A stretch of 64,000 nt of DNA from Psettodes erumei. Taxonomy: Eukaryota; Chordata; Actinopteri; Pleuronectiformes; Psettodidae. The stretch spans positions 124,001 through 188,000 of the forward strand of contig JAFBJZ010000895.1 in assembly GCA_016785225.1 (NCBI GenBank), given 5' to 3'. Both the position numbers and the translations under genes were made by a program. Shown here in pieces: positions 28,501-42,390 of this stretch (position 1 is its first letter; the number at the start of each line of letters is the position of its first letter). The notes beneath the pieces were generated by a model, which made no database searches, was not told where the DNA came from, and saw only the letters and a list, made by a program, of their open reading frames with translations.

Positions 28501-31500
28501 GCACACTGTGGAACAAACTGAGGGATGATCTGGGATCAGTCACAGCTACTGGAGGTCCACTCACAAAACCAACCTGAAAATGTTTCTATTTTTTCAATAC
28601 TCTATGTGTGTGGGTGCATGTGTGTACCTTACTGTCTCTAGTTTAGTGGCTGTTTGCAAATGCAGTTCAATGTAAAGCACTTTGACTTTACCTCTAATGA
28701 AATATGCTGTATGAATAAATCTGACTTGCTGCTATGCAAAACACAGTGCTTCTACACAATATTACAGTCTTGATTGTGCAATTGAACTTTGTCACGGTGG
28801 TGATTTTGAAAATCGTTTACCTTTATTCCTTTTTCCTGCCTCAGTTAGTATGTGCTTGAACATCACCCCAAATGATTCCAGTGATGGTGCTCAGTGTTGG
28901 TGAGCTATAGAGGTAATGTCAAACTTGTTGTCATCAGTATTATGTTGCATAAACCCAATAACAAACAACCAATTCAGACTGAGCTCAGTCAACCACGCTA
29001 AATCAATTGACAGTAAATAGTGCAAATATCAGTGCAGCGGCAGAGTGATGACAGCATGTTAACAACAAAACCTGGCATCTGTCTTTGGTGACAATAAGAC
29101 CGTGCAAAAATCACTGCTTCAAACTGTATATGTGGTTGAATTGCAACTGCTAAACACGTACTGCAGCAAAACTACAAGCCAACAGTCAGCAGGGTCAGCC
29201 GCATCAACTGCAAAGGTTTCACTCTGTGAAGCTCTATAGTATCTCAGAACTGATAATATTATACCTTGAATAAAGCCTTACTGGAGAGCAGTGGAGGAGT
29301 TGCTGTGCTAGTATGGAGTATGGAGTTCAGCAGACAGAAAGCAGGGGGAACCAACTGGGATCACCCTCTACAAAATCCAACCCCGGCGCCTCTGAGGCTC
29401 ACTAAGTAACATTTCTTCCTTCTTGTTTGTTTCATCTGTGCACAAGTTTTAGATAAAAAACTGGTGGTTTTACAGTGCAGTTCCTATGACAAGTTGTTGC
29501 TCACCAACAAACAGTTTAACAAAAGAGGAAAAAGGTAAAGTTCCCAAAATGCTGAACTATGGATTTAAGTTGATGTAGATGAAATCTACTTTAGGCCATA
29601 CCCATCATTCCCTTAACTCACCCAAAATATATTGAGCTTTAAAGATATACAGTAATTCTGTTTGATACTAATAATTAATAAGCACACACAGGTAGTAGTA
29701 CTCATAATGATATCACAGATCACAAGTGCCTGCTGCTGGTTGAAAAGTTGTTTGGTTGGTTGAAAACAATTCTGTTGGTGTAAAATACACTAGAACACTA
29801 TACACTATATATTGCTCCCCTTCATTTACAGGTGTTCAGAACTGTACCTCAGTCAGTATAGACTCAAAGATGTATGAAGCTTTGCATCAGTTTACCCAGA
29901 GGTATACAAGTGCAGCTCCTCAGCTGCCTTTAGCAACTTCTTTCACTTGGTTGATTCCCATCGCTTCCGCAACTCAAGATTTTGCTCGGGGCAAGCCCTG
30001 TGGTAATGCACCGCTGTCACTGTTTTGTAGGGGTTTTTTCTCTTTTCTTTAAGTTAGTTTTTGGCCTTTATCAGAGAGATAGTAAATTCGGGGAGAGGAT
30101 AGGGGAATGTCAGTTTGTCTTAAGGAAAGGCCGAATAAACAATTAATACATATTTTTTGGAGAATTTAACAACATGGCCTGCATTCTGGAACTAGTTTTT
30201 TTTAATATGCGCAGATATATCACCCAGAGTAAAAATAAATTTATTATTATTTATAATTTATTAACAAAAATTATCAAATGCGGCGCTCACTCCTTAAAAT
30301 TAAAAAGTCAACAAAACCCCACTGCGAAGAGATTGTTACACATAATTCTAAGGCAGTTTTTCTTTGCTGAAAGAAGTTCTGTCAAGTTTTGCCAAACTTC
30401 GTTGAAAGCTGAAGTGGCCATCATAGAGGAAGGAGATGTGATATTTAACTATGAGGATATGAAATAGAACAGATGGTCCATGATGCAGCAGGAGCTGAAG
30501 AGAGCAGCTGTCAATCATCACCCACATGGAAGATATCAAAGCCCTCTACTGTACAAGCCCTAAAATGTGACCCTGTATATAATATATAAGTCATATGCCC
30601 ATCTCTCGTGGAGATTGACCTTCGAAACATCCAGAGTTACATATCATTGCAGACTACAGGCTTGCAGTTCCCTGACTTCAGTCTTTATGGCAGAGCCACA
30701 GGCAACAATCAGTGAGCGCCATGTTAAATCGAAAAACCAGGTCTGTGGAGAACTGCTGCCTGAAGAACAAGCTCAGGAAACAAATTACTCGCTCGCGTGA
30801 ACTATATAAACTGATTAAATCCATGAAAGTTAGGAGCTGGAGAGAGAGAACCATCTCCAGAAGGAGACAATGAGAAGAACATAACAACATTACACCACTG
30901 TCTGATAGGAGTGTGAAGATCAGCAAAAGGGGCAGTCTTTAGTTTCTGAAAGTTGGAGTACTTCAATATAAAAAGAATAAATTGTAAGTAACATTTGTGC
31001 CTCAAAAATGTTGACAATGGATTTACAGTGTGCTATCCAGTTTCAAAAGGACAAATACAAATACCAGTTTTAACTATTTCACACAGTGCTGCGCAGTGTC
31101 ACCTATCATCATCTGAATCATCTGCATATAAATGAAAATGGGAAGTGAAGCAGAGGTATAGAACCATTAAACTTAAATTACATTTCTTTACTTTCACATT
31201 AAACACACTCTGTAGTTCATGGTGACCTGGAAGAGTGTGGGGTCAGGAGGTTAGGTCCATCCAGGTACAGTATAACCACCTACCAAGACACTAAACACAC
31301 CACAGGCCCGAGTACAGTGACTGAGACAATACTGACTGCTGACATAGTATTTCTAGAGAGAAGTTGCACAGAATTTCATATCAAATACATTTGGATTCAT
31401 CCTTAAACATTTGTAGAAAAAGTTTACATCCAAACCAGAGCTCAAAGATTCAGTTAAGATCCAGACATTTAGTTAGCTGAGAACATTAACAGTTTTGATT

Positions 31501-34500
31501 CTAATGATTGGTCACAACCTGAAAATAAGATGTGGAACTGAAAATATCAGATATCCATCCATCCATTTTCAATACTGGTTATCCGTGCATCCAACTCACG
31601 GGGGGGCCGACCCCAATCCCACATCCTGGACAGGTCAGCAGCCTGTCACAGGGTTGACACATTCAAACAGTCACAGTGAAGTTGGAGAAAACCCACACAG
31701 ACACAGAGAGGAGCCACCTGAACCTTGTTGCTGTGAGGAGACAGTGATGACCACTGCACCACCGTGCAGCCCAAAATACTTATTATGATTTCAATATTTA
31801 TCTGATAGACTGAAATTAAAACTGTAGCAAACTTAATTTTAGACACCTCCTTTTTCACAAGCTTCTTGTCCACTGAAGCTAAAATTACGGAATTATTTTC
31901 TGGCAATGGCAATGTGCAATGGTCTCAGTTGGAGTGAAACCTAAGCAGAGAAGTGTGTTATGGGTAAAGGCAGGTAAGAAGCTCACAGATGAGTCGGCCT
32001 GCACATGTCCAAATATTCAACAGGTTTTGCTATCCTGTACATTCAGCAAGTTTACTGGTTGAGTCAACTCCTCTGGGAGGCAGATTCAAAAGAAAAGTGC
32101 GTACGTGTTATATAGGCTGTACATACAGTAGGACAGAAACAGCCACATGAATGTTGCCAAATTTGATTGATTAAAACAATTCAGGCAGATGTAGGGCAGC
32201 TTGATTGTTTCACCAATGGACCATCCACTCTTCCTAAACCGCCCACTCTAAATATTATGTTATTATTATATATTTAATTAAACTTGTGCTTCTTTCACCT
32301 CACAAGTGATCTTTGGCTCAGTCCAGACACTGACTTCAGAGTTTTTCTTACTGAATGCATTGGCGAGAAGCCTGTAAAATGAGTGTTGTATGTCCACATG
32401 AAATAATCTGAGGCATCATCTTTTGCAAGTGGACTGATTCAATGCTAATTAGTTATCAAGAAAAGGCAGTTTCAGTCTTTGGTCTTGGGAAGGATATCAT
32501 CAGTCATTCCAAGTTAAGTATTCCAAGTATCAAGGTCAAAGTCAAGTTACAGATCTTGCTGATTTACAGCATGCTAAAGTGTAGAATCTGTCAATTAAGT
32601 TAGTACCACATTTTCAATTTAAAGAGAATTAATATATGAAGAGGGCAGTAGTGCGTGGCTGTTCTTACCGTGCCTGGTGCTTGTGCAGCTCTGGCTGAAG
32701 TGGGTCTGCAACAAAGAAGAATAAATAGCATATTAAAGAAACAAATGATAGATTAAACTCTTCCTGCAAAAATAAAAGTTAAAGCATCAACATAAACACC
32801 TGTATGCTCCATCACTTCATCTGCATGTAGAGTATTAAAACCACAGCGACATCACAAGGTTTAATGTATCAGAACTTTTTTTCTCAACATGTGCCGCAGT
32901 TGTCAGATCAGTGCTTACAAGGTTTCAAACCTGGAAATCAAAAGAATACTCCGGGAGAAAAGTGACAAATGTATTGGAGAAGCTCTGGTGTGTTGCAGTA
33001 GTGATGGAGGAAAGTCAAGTACAAAATGACTGCAGAGATTTGAATTGAATTGTTTTTTTTCCAGTCTGTATCACAACATTATGCCAGCCTTCAAAAGTAA
33101 GTTTCAATCTCGCAAAACCCTTTTTTTTTTTATTAGATTTCAAGCTTTCAAACACTGAGATTTAACCTGTCAGAGCTTTTTATTTCATTTTGGGAATATG
33201 GCACCATATTCATCCCATAGGACCCGGGCAACGTTGAGTTTAATGGAGTGTGCAGCAGAGAGCCAAGCTGAAAAATTTCCAAGGCAGCAGCAGGCAGACA
33301 AAATTTATACCTCCCCCAATTCTCCGTCAGGGCCAGCTCCATTACGGGCGTGAGACAGATGGATAAGGGAGAGAGAGCGGAGGCTCCTCACACTGATTTG
33401 CTGTCAGACACAATGGAGTCGTCAAACACAATCCTCCGCTGCAGGGAAGGCTTTCTCACCCTGGACTCCCCAAACAGACCCACTCTCAGTGACAAGGTTT
33501 AGTTCCCAGAACGCCTCTGTTGTTCTGTCTGATTTAGCTTGAACTGCATAATAAATAGATACGCTCGGCTTCTTTTACCTGGAAACATAGGAATACCTGG
33601 TAATCAAAGCGATTCATTTCAAAAACAGACAGAGAACAATGGAGTGATAATTACTATATAAAAATGCTTATTTTAAATGGAAATTAAACTGACAGGTTTG
33701 TCTCTTAGCATTTAGAAATTTTTCCATAAGAACACGCGAAAGCTATGAATGTGAGTACATTTTGCTAATTCAATCATAAGTTTAATCTTTTCTTTTCAAA
33801 CTAAACACTGCACAGATCCAACGAGTTAAGCAATCAAACCAAACAGTGCTTTCATTATTGTCCCCACAGTAAATGTGTTACTGAGTCTTTCATTTCATTC
33901 ACTTTCTCTCTGATGTCTGCACCACTTCCTCCAGAGCAGTTAACCCCGTTAACTCCTGCTTCTTCTTATGACAGTGCTGAATAGGAGCCAATTGATGTGT
34001 GATAAGGAGATGATAACTCTTTTTGTCTTTTCTTTCTATAACCTCCTGCCGCATCAGAAACGTTTAGAAGCAAACACAAGCAGACCAAACTGACCAATCA
34101 CAGTGCTTGTGGTCCACACATAGCGTTTTTGACTGCATTTATATCTGGCGTTCAAATATGGCCGAAACTCAGCAAACATGACAAAACTCAGTCATCAGTT
34201 ACAATAATGTCTCTCCATTGTTTTGGACAGATCGACCTGGCTGTTTGGTGAATACTCACTCCTTCAGTATAATGTGCTCACCTTGAACTGCAGGTACTGG
34301 CGCCGACACCAGCGTGGACACCAGCATTGACAGTGGGGTTGGTGACACAGCCTGGGTTAGCCGTAGCGTTCGTCTCAGCTATGCCCTGACTGCAGATCCA
34401 CTTGGTCTCGTCCATTACGGTGCGCGCGTGAGGCAGGCGGCCGATGTCCCTCACTTTCATCAGCAGGTGGCGTCCCGTCTTGAGGATGTGAACGGCCTCG

Positions 34501-37500
34501 TCGTGGCAGATGGTGATGAAGCTCTGACCGTTCACTTCCAGAATCTGGTCACCCACCTGCAACAAGACCAGTTTCATTCACAATAAGCACAACATGCTCA
34601 ATAACAACTGCACAGTACCTTCCTTTAAAAACCTGCAGGACGTGTCTTATCACCAGAGCACTCTGCACCATCAACATAAGGCATTGACCCTTTTGAGATT
34701 GTGTCCACATTTGAAGAGGTCCTGTGGTGCCTCTGCTGAGACAGCAGTTAACATGCCTGTTAGTCTGAGGCTGAAAGGAGAAGAACTGCCTCCTCTATCC
34801 AACATTGCAGCGTGTTAATGAGAAGGATTCACTATTTGGGAGTTAAATGCTGAACAAGTGACTTGTTGTTAAGCAGATTTCGCTTACTTTGATATATCGA
34901 TCAGTCTTTACTGGAATTTGAGCCGATAATCATGACTATGGCTAAGGACAGACTAAAAACAAATTCCAGTGATGTAGCATTCTGGAATAATGCATCGTTT
35001 ATAGTTCAGTCATTGGTGAAGAACGATCTCAGTCCAACAGCTGCCTCGAGGCCTGTCCACTATCATCCTCTGCTGCACCGACAGTGTAACACCTGCTCTG
35101 TCTGTAATTTTCTTCAATTTCTGTGACTGTTGGACTAAAAAACAGAAATGTAAAACAAAGTTAGTTTCAGGGAGTTACCTCAAATCGTGTATCATTGTCT
35201 GGTGGGGATGCCCATATTTTCCCTTGTTTCACACCCAAATTTCCAAGAAAAATGATGAACAAGGTAACATATCTGCATATTTAGCAGTACTAAGTGGTCT
35301 TGGCTTTGAGATATGTGCCTTTGACATATCTATCTGCACCACAATACATCAGAGGTGACTGGGATTTTATTAGTTGTGACAACAGCATTGAAAAATGACA
35401 TTTGAAAAAATCAACAGCTCATTTATCCTGTTGAATCCACAAACTTCATTATCAGCAGTAATTATACAGACTACTTCTTTGGCAGAAGGTTGCGGTTCCT
35501 TCAAACAATATGTTTTTTTTTTGTTAAAAAATGGAAAAATAAAGCAGTACAATATGAAAATAGATACATGGATTCTTTAATATTTTCCAGAGATAAAACA
35601 TGACCCGATAGGTCATAGATATTTAGTCCTTTGGAGGATTTCCCCTTTTACTGCTGATATAAAAGGAATCATAGTGAATATGATTTAGCTTTTTTACAAA
35701 AAAACCCTCTTTCATTTCAAAGTAAAAACAGATTTCTACAGAGTCATGACAAGTATTCAAGCAAGACAACGACCTGAAGCGCACAGTGAAACCTACACAG
35801 AAATGGTTCAACAACACGGTGAATATTCTGCAGTTGTTTCGAGTCAAAGCCCAGACCTCAATCCTGCAGAGACTGCGTGGCTGGACTTGAAAAGGGCTGT
35901 TCACGCCTGATCCCTGTGCAGCCTGACAGAGCCTTTACAAAGAAGAATGGTGTCAATATGCGGTGTACAGATGTGCAAGCCTGAGTGAGACCTACCCACT
36001 CACTCAGTTTTGTGACTGCAGCCAAAGGTGTATCTACTGAATACTGACTTGAAGGTGAAAGATGTGTATGCATACATTTATTTTATATTATATATTATTA
36101 ATTAATTGATAAAACTTTGTACAAATTTGTTTTCACTTTGACTTTAAAGACCATGGTTCCATCCAAGTGTTTGAATTCTTCTTCTTTTATAGGCACTGTA
36201 CTTTTGGGCAACCTGTAGTGGATGTAGGAAATATGACGGGATGAAAGGAGGAAGTCATGTGATGTTGTATCAAGACTGAGTGAGAGAGAGTGAGCATCCA
36301 CCTTAGACTTTCACACAGAAAACTCCTCTTCCCTTCCCATGTTAAACTGATAAATGATGTTATGTGATAATGTTACCATGACAACGAAGGTCCAGTAGGC
36401 CTGCACTCTGTGTACATCTGAGGACGGGGGCAAATAACTGATATAGTCAAGTAAATTGGTGAGGATTGGTGCCTCCTTTTGTTATTGTGACCAAATAAAA
36501 AAATTCAGGCCAAGGAAATTGCCATTATCAGAGTGACACAACAAAGACACTCATATCGTATACCCACTGAATATCCAAATGTCTTACGAGGTTATGTATG
36601 TGCCACTATTGTGTGCAGTGCATCCAAGTCCTTGATTCAGATAATTTTTTCCCAGCCTCAGGCCACAGATTTAATAACAAGCAGTGAGTGTGAAATCCAA
36701 GGTTGGCCTAACTTTCCCGGCTCGCTGAGTTGTCTGCAGGGTGCCAAGCTCACAGACACATGCACACATAAAAACTCATGCTGCACTGAAGCTAATTAGC
36801 CTCCTTTAAACCGCCAGACAATAGGTGAGGTCCTGGCCCTTTTAAACACAGTACACCTGGGGAGAATGTCATAGATAATGCATAACATTTTTCACTTCTC
36901 TGTGGTCTCAGACAAAAACACTCACAGTGCTCTCATAATCAGTGTCCCTCTTCCATTCCATTTCTTTTGTATTTGGGTCTCACTCGGAGAGATTGTGCCA
37001 CAGTACTGCTGTTACCAAACCTTGTACATTAAGTACAATTTTGGTGGTTAACTGTAAGAGGATGATGTGAATAATGATGTCGCCTTGTCCCTCTGCTATT
37101 CAACACTTTGATCAGGAATAAGATATCTTCTGTTATCAACCACTGACTGGACTGACTTGCTAGCAGCTCTGTGAGGCTGTACTTAAATACTAATGTCAAT
37201 GTGTCTACAATGATAATGCTAACATGCTAGTGTATAATGTTTATATCATATTCACCGTCTTTTCTTAGCATGCTAACATTTAAAAATTAGCACTAAATCC
37301 AGAGTAGGCCTATAGCTGATGGGAATGATGAAAGTTTTACAATAGCCCATAAATTGATGTATTAGACAGACTGACAATGATGATAAATGAAAACGTCTGG
37401 GATGTTTTATTCTGGATCAAAATGCTGAACTGCCCCCCTGACATTTCAATCCCTTAAGTCACCCTGTTAGATTGGCTGGATACAGCTGGATTCCAGTGAA

Positions 37501-40500
37501 AGAGTAAAGTCATGGTAAACTGAAAGAATTTCTTTTTTAAATTCCCTCCCTCTACCTTTACAATCATGCAAAATGTACCCCTTTCTACAGAGGAAATATC
37601 AAAATTCAAATTGACTGTTTTCCTTTGAAAGTTACTGATCACATTCCTGTTTCTCAGAGGATGAACCCTTTTCATTTTTAACAATTATTATCTCAAACCA
37701 TCCTCAGGACAAAATGTAAAAGCAGTTTGTTATTTGGTGAGCACATTTTTCATTTAATGACCCCCAGCATGCAACATCCTCAGGACAAACAGGAAGGCAT
37801 CAGATTGGCGACTGGTGTCTGACACCCTCTCCCATTACCCTTTCCAGTACTGGAACTGAGCGACTCCAAGAATTTTTTTCCCCACCAGACAATCCAGCCA
37901 TCTTAATGCAGTGGTTGGCAGCCAGGTGTGTGGAGGTGAGTTGGCAAATTTCAGTTTCTCCCTATGGCTCTCTTTTATCATCTTCTGAAAGCTACTTGTG
38001 GCAATTTGAACACCATTAATGCCTTCAAAGAAAAGCTGTGTGGCATGTATTTTGCCCTGCCTTTGAGTGGGGCCATTTAGAATAGGTATCAACAAGTTTT
38101 GCCTTTAGATGCAAACTGTCTTGATATGTGCACCACTTTTGTATTTTTTTTCCGCAACAGCAAAGCTTTCAATTTATGATCTTTGTTAATTTTAAAAGAG
38201 ATGTTAGCATCTGAACATAAAGTTCAACATTAAGTTGAGGGATTCACAACAACAACAAAGAAATCTCAGCAGCCGAGGCTTATGATATCATTTGTAGGAC
38301 CCACCATGTCAGGCAACATATCGTGTGTAATGCTTTCAAGACTTTCGAATGTTAAACCCAATCCAGGATGATGACATCATCAGGGTCATTTTTCCAGACT
38401 CCATAAAGCTCCTCCAGAGTCACACAAGGCATTATGCAATCATTTTTACAGAGTGGTAGTATAACTCCTCATTAAACTGACCTTTCTGTGTAAAATTGGT
38501 AGAATGCCTCCGTTAATGAGCAGTGGATGCTCTGGCACCATTTTCCTGAAAACACAGTGATCCTGTTTTTATTGCAAGGGGTCTGATATGAATAGAGGTC
38601 ATAGCTTACCTATTTTTTTATTCATGTCTGCGTCACTAATGGTCACCTCTTTGTTCATCTGATGTATCATACTGTTGTTTAGGTCCTATAAACATGATTA
38701 TTTGATGATACAATGATCCTGTATCCCAGTAGCAATTTAGCCAAATGAGATTTGACCTGATTTAGCAATGGGAAGTTGTCTTATATCAGTTAATGGTGAA
38801 CAGAATTGATGCTGGACATAATGTCTAATTGCGTTTGTTTATAAAGACTGGGACAGAGAAGGAAGACACAAGGGAATGGTGAAAGCAAGGGAAGCGGTAT
38901 TGTAGCAGGACCAGTGTAGTCAGAAATGAGTTATTGACGCCTCTCCTTCTCACCTCCTTGCACAACACAATCATGTGAAAAAGACACTACATCAATATAA
39001 CTCCCTCTGAGGAGAAGAGAGCACTTGATTTACTTATTTTGACAATCATTATTCACAAACAAGGACTAAAGACACTGTCCCTTAACCCTCTTTGGCTGAA
39101 ATTAGTTTCTGTACAATCAATAGTATAAACTGTTATAATACAATACAAATTATATTAAACTGACATACAGTACGCTAGTGTCACATCATGCCACTCTCAA
39201 TTCATGTCGCTGCAATGCTTTACAAGTTGTGCTTCAATTATCATTCATTTTAAAGCATGAAATAAAGTATGTGTATGTGTGCAGGGTGCTGAAAGAGTAA
39301 TGTGTTTGTCCTCCTCACAGAGAGAGGGTAAACTGCTATTTTCAGCAGCAGGAGCAGTTCGCAGGCCTGCAGTAGCCTCCAGGTGCTTACAGAGAGCAGA
39401 AAGAGGCTGCTACGCTAATGACAAAAGGACCACCCCACATGAGGTGTTCAAGTAACATATCAGGGCCAGGCGGAGCTTTTTCAGGTTCAGTTTTGGGACA
39501 CGCCAAATCAAATCACTTTGACCATCCAGCAGAGGGTCAGCAAGTTCAGTCTTCTGTTTGTGTCTACACATGATGCGTTCATGCACAATATGGAGTGTAG
39601 GTCACACGCATTTTGGCAGTGCTCAGCACATGACTGCAGCGAAGCTCATAAAAAAACATTTGACATAAAGCATGAAAATATGGTAATGAGTGTACAGAGT
39701 GGGTACAGTGCAAGTCTTTATGTGGCCTCTGAAGAGAGCTTGACTAATTACGCAAACCATCTGTTCTGTTAGACACACGTGAGACTGGAACTGAACTGAA
39801 TAACACAGCAGTAACAGCCTGTGTACAGTTAGAGGCAAAGATGGACAGAGTATTTACAGTACATTTTTAAATGGACAGATGATTAGTATAGTAAAGTACT
39901 ATATAGTATAATATAGTATTAGTATTCAATAATATGCAAATATCAATATTAAATACAATATATTAAAAAGCACTGAATAACAACTTGTAATTGTTAGCGC
40001 CATCTCTACCTGATCTTGAGCAGGTAGCTTTGGTTACTTCAGACTTATCAATCTGTCAGTGGATTGCAGGTCAGAAAACTCTCACAAGAATCTTTTTTAT
40101 CACACACACTGACCAATGACCAGTTTTAGCTTTTAGGAATGAAGACTTCTTGCCAAACCTCGACATTCCCTCCAAATTCATTGATAATGTTTTTGGCACA
40201 AGTTTTCCAACAAATCCCACTCAAGCCACTAAGAATGAAGGTGCGACCCACATAGCCCAGCCCTAAACAATGATACATGTTATACGACAACTTCATGTGG
40301 CTCTGTTGATTTGTGGTTCCTCTACAAATCACTTAAGTGTGAAGCTGCCAGCTGACTTCAGGTTTGTAGCTGTTGCCATGTCAGTGTTTAGACAGCATCG
40401 TTAAAATGTGGCAAAACAGCCTCACCTCTATCTGCATTTATCAAGTTAGATTCGTCAACAGTCCTGCTTCAAAGTTACTGCTTAGATAGGTATGTCATGA

Positions 40501-42359
40501 TTATCCATTCTCATCCTTGGCTAGTTTCCTCCATTTTGTATTTGCGAAAACAGCAACGGGGTGTGCAGTAGCTCCACTAGACTCTAAGGCCTTCCAATAA
40601 TAAAATTGAGGATGGAGACCAAAAACAGAGCTAAAAGGGTTAATATTGGATTTAGATTCATCAGATGTTGTCTGACAGAACAAACAAGACAAAGTGCCTG
40701 AAATAAACCCGTTAACACACAAAATAACTGCTACAGAGGAGCCCACAGATGCTGACACGTGTAATGTACCTGTTGTCGGTGTCAATATCTGGCATCATGT
40801 CAACAAAGCTAGGTGAATTTGAGTGCTGCCTGACTACAAACCACTGCTGAAGAGAGGGCCAATATTGACGCCAATATTTTGACAGCAGTAGTTTGAATTC
40901 CTCTTATGACAGAAGTGCACTCTGTTCTGCATCCTGCCGAAGACACATTCCAATGCATGGGAGTTGAAAGGTAGAGTTGTGGCTTGACCCCTGGCAAGAT
41001 GGGAGCTGACACTAATTAAATATACTATATATATATTCAACAAATATTGAAATATGATATTAAGACAGAATGAAATATGACCAACACTGTACAGAATTTG
41101 TCGCCCCTTATACTTCTAATCTGGCGTCAAAACAACCTTTCCAAGGTTAAAAAACAGCCTCTCTTTGAATGAATTTAGAACAGATTTATATCACTTTCTA
41201 ATGGATTTGGCTGGCCGTTTCACTCTCTTAAAGTAACGAATGGGCAACACCAACTGTCACTGTGTTGCACAAATATAAATGAGTAATATGACCGTCAGCT
41301 GGGCCTATTGCTGCGATGATCGATCTACTCTTTTCCCAGCAATGCTGAGTTCAGAATTTCTAACATCATAACCTCAACTTATATGCAGAGCATATATTGC
41401 TGCTTTCATCTTCATAACAGCAAAACTATTCATCTTAAATCACTTCATCTGGAATTCTGTCCTTAAATGAACCAAGCAATATAATTGACAACAATATGGT
41501 AAAATTCTATTGCAATGCTGCGTCATATGTTTGACTATCAGGAACTGGCCTTGCTAGTTGTCTTTTTGGTCATTGTAGATATGTGAGTGCTCATTTCTGG
41601 GGAACATGGCTGTGCTGAGGATTTTGTGGCAATTAGTTTTAGATACAGCATTTCTTTTGTGCAAGCAGGAATTTTAGAAGGAAGGAACAACATGGCTCAT
41701 CCTCTGGGGACCATTAATTCCCATAACAACCTTTTCTATGATGCCTGATCAACACAGCATTGACTGACTGGCTTACTTACTGTCCAACCAATATCACCAC
41801 CATTGATATATTACAAACAAAACAGATCATTTAACTAAAGACATTTAAAGACAAATGTGTTCAAAATAACCATGTAATCTTCAAAGCTGCAGTAATTGAA
41901 TGTATGTTCTTAAAATACACATTTCAACTTTTTTCAACCTGATAAGTGTAAGTGATGAGTGTTACTTTCCCCAAATTTTAGGGGATTTTGGTTTTCCGGT
42001 ATGTGGTGTTGCTTTATTTTTCTGTGCGCTTTTCAGAATGCCACAAGGATGCAGGGCACACTAACTTTTAATATGCTGATAGCAAGAGAAAGTGAAACAA
42101 TACACATCATTGTATACCCAAAACATTGAGCTGCAGGATACATAAAGCTTATAAATTACTTGCGGCAGTATCCAGCCAGCGCTTGTATCTTATTTAATGC
42201 CACAAACACTGGTAAACAGGATGGAGGGGCCGGGTGGTGGTGGATGTAAACATGGGGAGGGAAATAGTTTTCCACTAAAGGATGTACAGCCTCTTTCTCT
42301 GCCTGCTGGTCTCACTCTAATGGCACCATCACTCAATCTTCTGCATCCAGACCACCAAA

Positions 42360-42390
<31 letters not shown>

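Larger units (their letters stand above)
23774..32668 (-). other. Whirlin intron 5
   Basis: An 8.9-kb intron. It holds an A-run at 24756-24772, a purine-rich GA stretch near 25434-25475, a possible conserved block (27070-27270), a Tc1 relic (27480-27960), two copies of a tRNA-like-headed interspersed repeat in opposite orientation (28010-28250, 31553-31775) and a LINE-like 3' tail (28500-28740). The stretch 29700-31500 has no recognised content. Confidence 0.8.

Noticed and set aside
30174..30930. Overlapping open frames on both strands in intron 5
   Set aside because: Short, AT-rich, without splice sites or a domain. No repeat family recognised, so nothing could be supported.
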